Shown here one piece after another: positions 5,057 to 7,011 of a DNA stretch of 7,011 nucleotides. Position numbers and translations under genes: made by a program. The stretch is from Thermoplasmata archaeon. Lineage in GTDB: Archaea > Thermoplasmatota > E2 > DHVEG-1. The notes beneath the pieces were generated by a model. It did no database searches. It was not told the origin of the DNA and saw only the letters and a program-made list of their open reading frames with translations. Every line of letters starts with the position of its first letter. Within the stretch, counting starts at the first letter, position 1. The DNA lies in contig JAUWGL010000044.1 in assembly GCA_030606465.1 (NCBI GenBank), forward strand, positions 1 to 7,011. The letters are read 5' to 3'.

Positions 5057-6343
5057 ATGACACAAATATCTGAAGCAAAACAGGGCAATATTACAAAAGA
5101 GATACGATATGTTTCAAAAGTTGAAAAAATAGATGTTGAAATAGTTAAACGTAGAGTTGCTTCTGGTAAGATTGTGATTCCGTTTAATCCGATTCATTCC
5201 CCCGATATACTTGGAATTGGTAAAGGTTTACGTGTTAAGGTTAATGCAAACATTGGTACTTCTAGAGAACATTGTAATATTAATGAGGAAATTGAAAAAG
5301 CAAAGGTTTCTGTGGAAGCAAAAGCTCATGCTGTTATGGATTTATCAACAGGTGGTGATTTAGATGAAATCCGTACTCGTCTTCTTAAAACAGTAAATGT
5401 TCCTTTTGGAACAGTTCCTATTTATCAAGCAGGTATAAACGCTATAAAGAAACATGGCGCCATTGTTGATATGACTGAAGACGACATGTTTAACATGTTT
5501 GAACATCAGGCTAAACAAGGTGTTGATTTTGCAGTCACACATGTTGGTATCACAAAAGTTAGCGTTGAACGACTTCAGAAGCAGAAACGTCTTATTCCCA
5601 TGGTATCTAGAGGTGGATCCTTTCATATGGCATGGATTTTGCATAACGAACAGGAGAATCCATTGTATAAAAACTTTGATTACCTGCTGGAACTTGCAAA
5701 AAAATATGATGTAACTCTTAGTCTCGGAGATGGAATGCGATCAGGAGCTCTGTATGACTCAAATGATAGAGCAAAATTTCAGGAGTTATTAGTTATCGGT
5801 GAACTTGTAGAAAGAGCACGTGAAAAAGGTGTTCAAACAATGGTTGAAGGACCAGGTCATATGCCTCTATGTGACATCAAATCAAACATTGAGGTTATGA
5901 AAACGGTGACAAAAGAAGCACCATATTTTGTCCTTGGTCCATTAGTTACTGATATAGCACCAGGTTATGATCATTTTGTAGGAGGAATCGGTGGCGCTAT
6001 TGCTGGTTTTGCTGGAGCTGATTTTCTATGTTATATAACACCTGCCGAGCATCTATCACTTCCAGATAAAAATGATGTTAGAGAAGGAGTGATTGCAACA
6101 AGGATAGCAGCCCATGCAGCAGATCTTGCACGTGGTATTGATAGGGATGTAGATTTTGATTTTAGTAAAGCACGTGAAAATCTTAATTGGAAGAAGATGT
6201 TTGAGCTTTGTATAGACCCTAAAAAGGCAAAAGAATATCGGGAGAAGCGTCTGCCTGTTGAGTATGTTGAAACCTGCTCCATGTGTGGAAACCTTTGTGC
6301 CATTGAAATAGTAAAAAAATATTTAAAAGAGCAGGGTAAATAA
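5057..6343 (+). CDS. thiC: Phosphomethylpyrimidine synthase (ThiC)
   Basis: Radical-SAM enzyme that rearranges aminoimidazole ribotide (AIR) to HMP phosphate, the pyrimidine half of thiamine. Family motifs are seen in order: VNANIGTS (62-69), VMDLSTGGD (93-101), SRGG (184-187), SLGDGMRSG (222-230), EGPGHMP (264-270), VTDIAPGYDH (297-306), YITPAEHLSLP (326-336). The cluster cysteines near the end are Cys407, Cys410 and Cys414 in TCSMCGNLCA. That is C-x2-C-x3-C, one residue tighter than the C-x2-C-x4-C described for bacterial ThiC; it may be normal for compact archaeal forms. SLGDGxRPG has Ser for Pro. At 428 residues it has no long N-terminal extension such as the E. coli enzyme carries. The start follows AGGATGA and makes a full N-terminus. 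It stands alone, divergent from the RAM-transporter unit. Identity is secure. Confidence 0.97.
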   Translation: MTQISEAKQGNITKEIRYVSKVEKIDVEIVKRRVASGKIVIPFNPIHSPDILGIGKGLRVKVNANIGTSREHCNINEEIEKAKVSVEAKAHAVMDLSTGGDLDEIRTRLLKTVNVPFGTVPIYQAGINAIKKHGAIVDMTEDDMFNMFEHQAKQGVDFAVTHVGITKVSVERLQKQKRLIPMVSRGGSFHMAWILHNEQENPLYKNFDYLLELAKKYDVTLSLGDGMRSGALYDSNDRAKFQELLVIGELVERAREKGVQTMVEGPGHMPLCDIKSNIEVMKTVTKEAPYFVLGPLVTDIAPGYDHFVGGIGGAIAGFAGADFLCYITPAEHLSLPDKNDVREGVIATRIAAHAADLARGIDRDVDFDFSKARENLNWKKMFELCIDPKKAKEYREKRLPVEYVETCSMCGNLCAIEIVKKYLKEQGK

Positions 6344-6365
6344 AAAGAATAATAAGTAAAAGGTG

Positions 6366-6392
6366 TTTTTTAGGTGTTCTAAATCTGTTTTT
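6366..6392 (+). terminator. Weak T-run terminator after thiC
   Basis: Six T at 6366-6371 and five at 6388-6392, 22-49 bases after the thiC stop and before the next TATA box. No stable hairpin is present. Read-through into the small gene is possible. Confidence 0.3.
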
Positions 6393-6412
6393 ATCGAGAA
6401 AAATAAAGAAAG

Positions 6413-6420
6413 CTTTAAAT
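6413..6420 (+). promoter_or_regulatory. Promoter of the 61-residue protein gene
   Basis: CTTTAAAT after a purine-rich stretch (AAAGAAAG) predicts a start near 6442, leaving a leader of about 16 bases that begins just before the strong GGAGGT ribosome binding site (6444-6449; 8 bases before the ATG). Confidence 0.5.
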
Positions 6421-6457
6421 CATAAGATATGTATTCCCTACCTGGAGGTAAAAAATT

Positions 6458-6643
6458 ATGGCATATACACATGAAGGATGGACTTTATATACGCGAGATG
6501 TAAAACTTAAAGGCGGAAGAAACCAAACAATCTATTTCTTTAGTAAGAGAACACCGAAGAGTGGGGAACCCTGTGACAAGCCTGATAATATGATAGTTGG
6601 TGTGAATAAAAGAACTGGTCTCCCATATCTGAAAAAGAGATAA
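6458..6643 (+). CDS. Small basic protein of unknown function
   Basis: A 61-residue protein with 13 Lys/Arg against 5 Asp/Glu and one cysteine (Cys39). The core is TIYFFSKRTPKSGEPCD (24-40) followed by VGVNKRTGLPYLKKR (47-61). I have an uncertain memory of short archaeal hypothetical proteins sharing this YFF-x-K-x-TPKSG-x-P ... VG-x-N-x-RTGLP-x-LKK pattern, but no function. The sequence suggests a small beta-rich, nucleic-acid- or ribosome-binding fold; there is no membrane helix or signal peptide. It has its own TATA box, a near-perfect ribosome binding site (GGAGGT) and a very strong T-rich terminator, which argues for an actively expressed single gene. thiC lies upstream; nothing ties the two functionally. 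Gene reality is likely; role unknown. Confidence 0.8.
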   Translation: MAYTHEGWTLYTRDVKLKGGRNQTIYFFSKRTPKSGEPCDKPDNMIVGVNKRTGLPYLKKR

Positions 6644-6656
6644 ATTAATTTAATGA

Positions 6657-6693
6657 TTTTTTTTACATCTCTTTTTTTTCTTTTTATTTTTTT
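6657..6693 (+). terminator. Multiple T-run terminator
   Basis: Four T-runs of 8, 8, 5 and 7 bases within 37 bases, starting 14 bases after the stop of the small basic protein gene. This is the strongest archaeal-style terminator in the window and suggests high expression of the gene before it. Confidence 0.7.
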
Positions 6694-6698
6694 ATCTA

Positions 6699-6800
6699 CT
6701 GATAACAAGAGAATATTAGATAATAGGAAAGCTTTTAATTCATTTAACTCATTAATAGACTGTATGATGTGATGCTGGCATGATATCATTTTCTTGTCAG
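6699..6800. other. Foldable AT-rich intergenic element
   Basis: CTGA (6699-6702), skipping TAA, then CAAGAGAAT (6706-6714) pairs with ATTTTCTTG (6788-6796) and beyond it CAG/TCAG (6797-6800): about 12-13 pairs including one G-U. Just inside, ATGATGTGATGC (6764-6775) and GCATGATATCAT (6778-6789) form an imperfect hairpin with one G-G mismatch. The two helices share two bases. It ends immediately before the TATA box of the next gene. AT-rich DNA folds easily by chance, so an RNA or operator role is uncertain. Confidence 0.25.
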
Positions 6801-6807
6801 ATATAAG
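6801..6807 (+). promoter_or_regulatory. Promoter of the SAP-like gene
   Basis: ATATAAG predicts a start near 6830 and a leader of about 29 bases holding CTGGAGG (6842-6848), 10 bases before the ATG. Confidence 0.4.
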
Positions 6808-6858
6808 ATTTAATCCATCTAAAAAACTCATATTACTCTATCTGGAGGAAAAAAATAG

Positions 6859-7011
6859 ATGTCTATAAAAAAAGAATTATTAGATAAATTAACCGAACAA
6901 CAATTAAAAGAAATCGCAGAAAACAAAGGTATCAAGCTTAATCTTAGTCAAACACAGAAAAAATACTATGATGATTGGGATGAAAAAGAAAAAATAGTAG
7001 ATCTTATGAAC
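6859..7011 (+). CDS. N-terminus of a protein with a helical, SAP-like domain (partial)
   Basis: Fifty-one codons are present, open to the window end; the ATG at 6859 follows GGAGG (6844-6848) by 10 bases. Residues 3-24 (LLDKLTEQQLKEIAENKGIKL region) form the helix-loop-helix pattern of SAP/Rho-N/LEM-like modules. Then comes YYDDWDEKEKIVDLM (36-50), a second helix pair of the type seen at the start of some archaeal proteins that carry a nuclease or other enzymatic domain further on. What follows is outside the window, so no function is assigned. The upstream gene ends in a strong terminator, so this begins a separate transcription unit. The leader resembles that of the preceding small gene (CTGGAGG then an A-tract). 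The start of a real gene is well supported; the domain call is moderate. Confidence 0.72.
   Translation, partial: MSIKKELLDKLTEQQLKEIAENKGIKLNLSQTQKKYYDDWDEKEKIVDLMN

Noticed and set aside
5360..5644. Long minus-strand open frame inside thiC, and other frames opposite purF and the zinc-ribbon gene
   Set aside because: They are antisense shadows with no ribosome binding site or recognisable protein features; the sense genes are certain.
4897..6378. Repeated TTAGGTGTT on both sides of thiC (4897-4905 and 6370-6378, with a nearby AGGTGTT at 6361-6367)
   Set aside because: Nine-base matches in AT-rich non-coding DNA are weak evidence, and there is no sign of an element bounded by them.
6532..6831. 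Minus-strand 99-residue open frame over the small gene and the T-rich region
   Set aside because: Its lysine-rich middle is simply the translation of the complement of the T-run terminator, and it runs antisense to a better gene.

Overview
The window reads as part of an AT-rich archaeal chromosome, most likely euryarchaeal. The signs are TATA-type promoters about 25 bases before inferred transcription starts, short leaders with GGTGA or GGAGG ribosome binding sites (or none), T-run terminators, a compact ThiC and Lrp-type ligand-binding proteins. A Thermoplasmatota-like lineage would fit the twin-zinc-ribbon membrane protein and the winged-helix protein, but this placement is a guess.

Layout. 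On the minus strand, reading right to left from 4651: (1) a 79-residue stand-alone RAM (Lrp/AsnC ligand-binding) protein; (2) overlapping it by ATGA, a ten-helix EamA/DMT-type transporter with a second RAM domain fused to its C-terminus; (3) behind a T-run and a new TATA box, a divergent amidophosphoribosyltransferase (PurF type) starting on an apparently leaderless message; (4) 21 bases later, a small winged-helix protein; (5) after a hairpin-plus-T-run terminator and a promoter bearing a perfect inverted repeat, a membrane protein with two N-terminal zinc ribbons, cut off by the window start. On the plus strand: a GC-rich stem-loop that looks like a small RNA gene (about 4781-4860), thiC (5057-6343), a 61-residue basic protein (6458-6643), a long T-rich terminator, a foldable AT-rich stretch (6699-6800), and the first 51 codons of a gene for a protein with an SAP-like N-terminus, cut off by the window end.

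How the genes may work together. PurF starts the purine pathway that yields AIR, and ThiC turns AIR into the thiamine pyrimidine HMP-P, so the two enzymes lie on one metabolic line although they are divergently placed. Between them is the most unusual unit: a transporter that carries its own amino-acid-type sensor domain, coupled to a free copy of the same domain. The simplest reading is a transporter gated or assembled by a small ligand through RAM-RAM contacts. The 405-base gap between that unit and thiC is not empty: it holds the RAM gene promoter, the candidate small RNA with its own promoter and T-run, and the thiC promoter. No CRISPR array, insertion sequence, tRNA or rRNA was seen.
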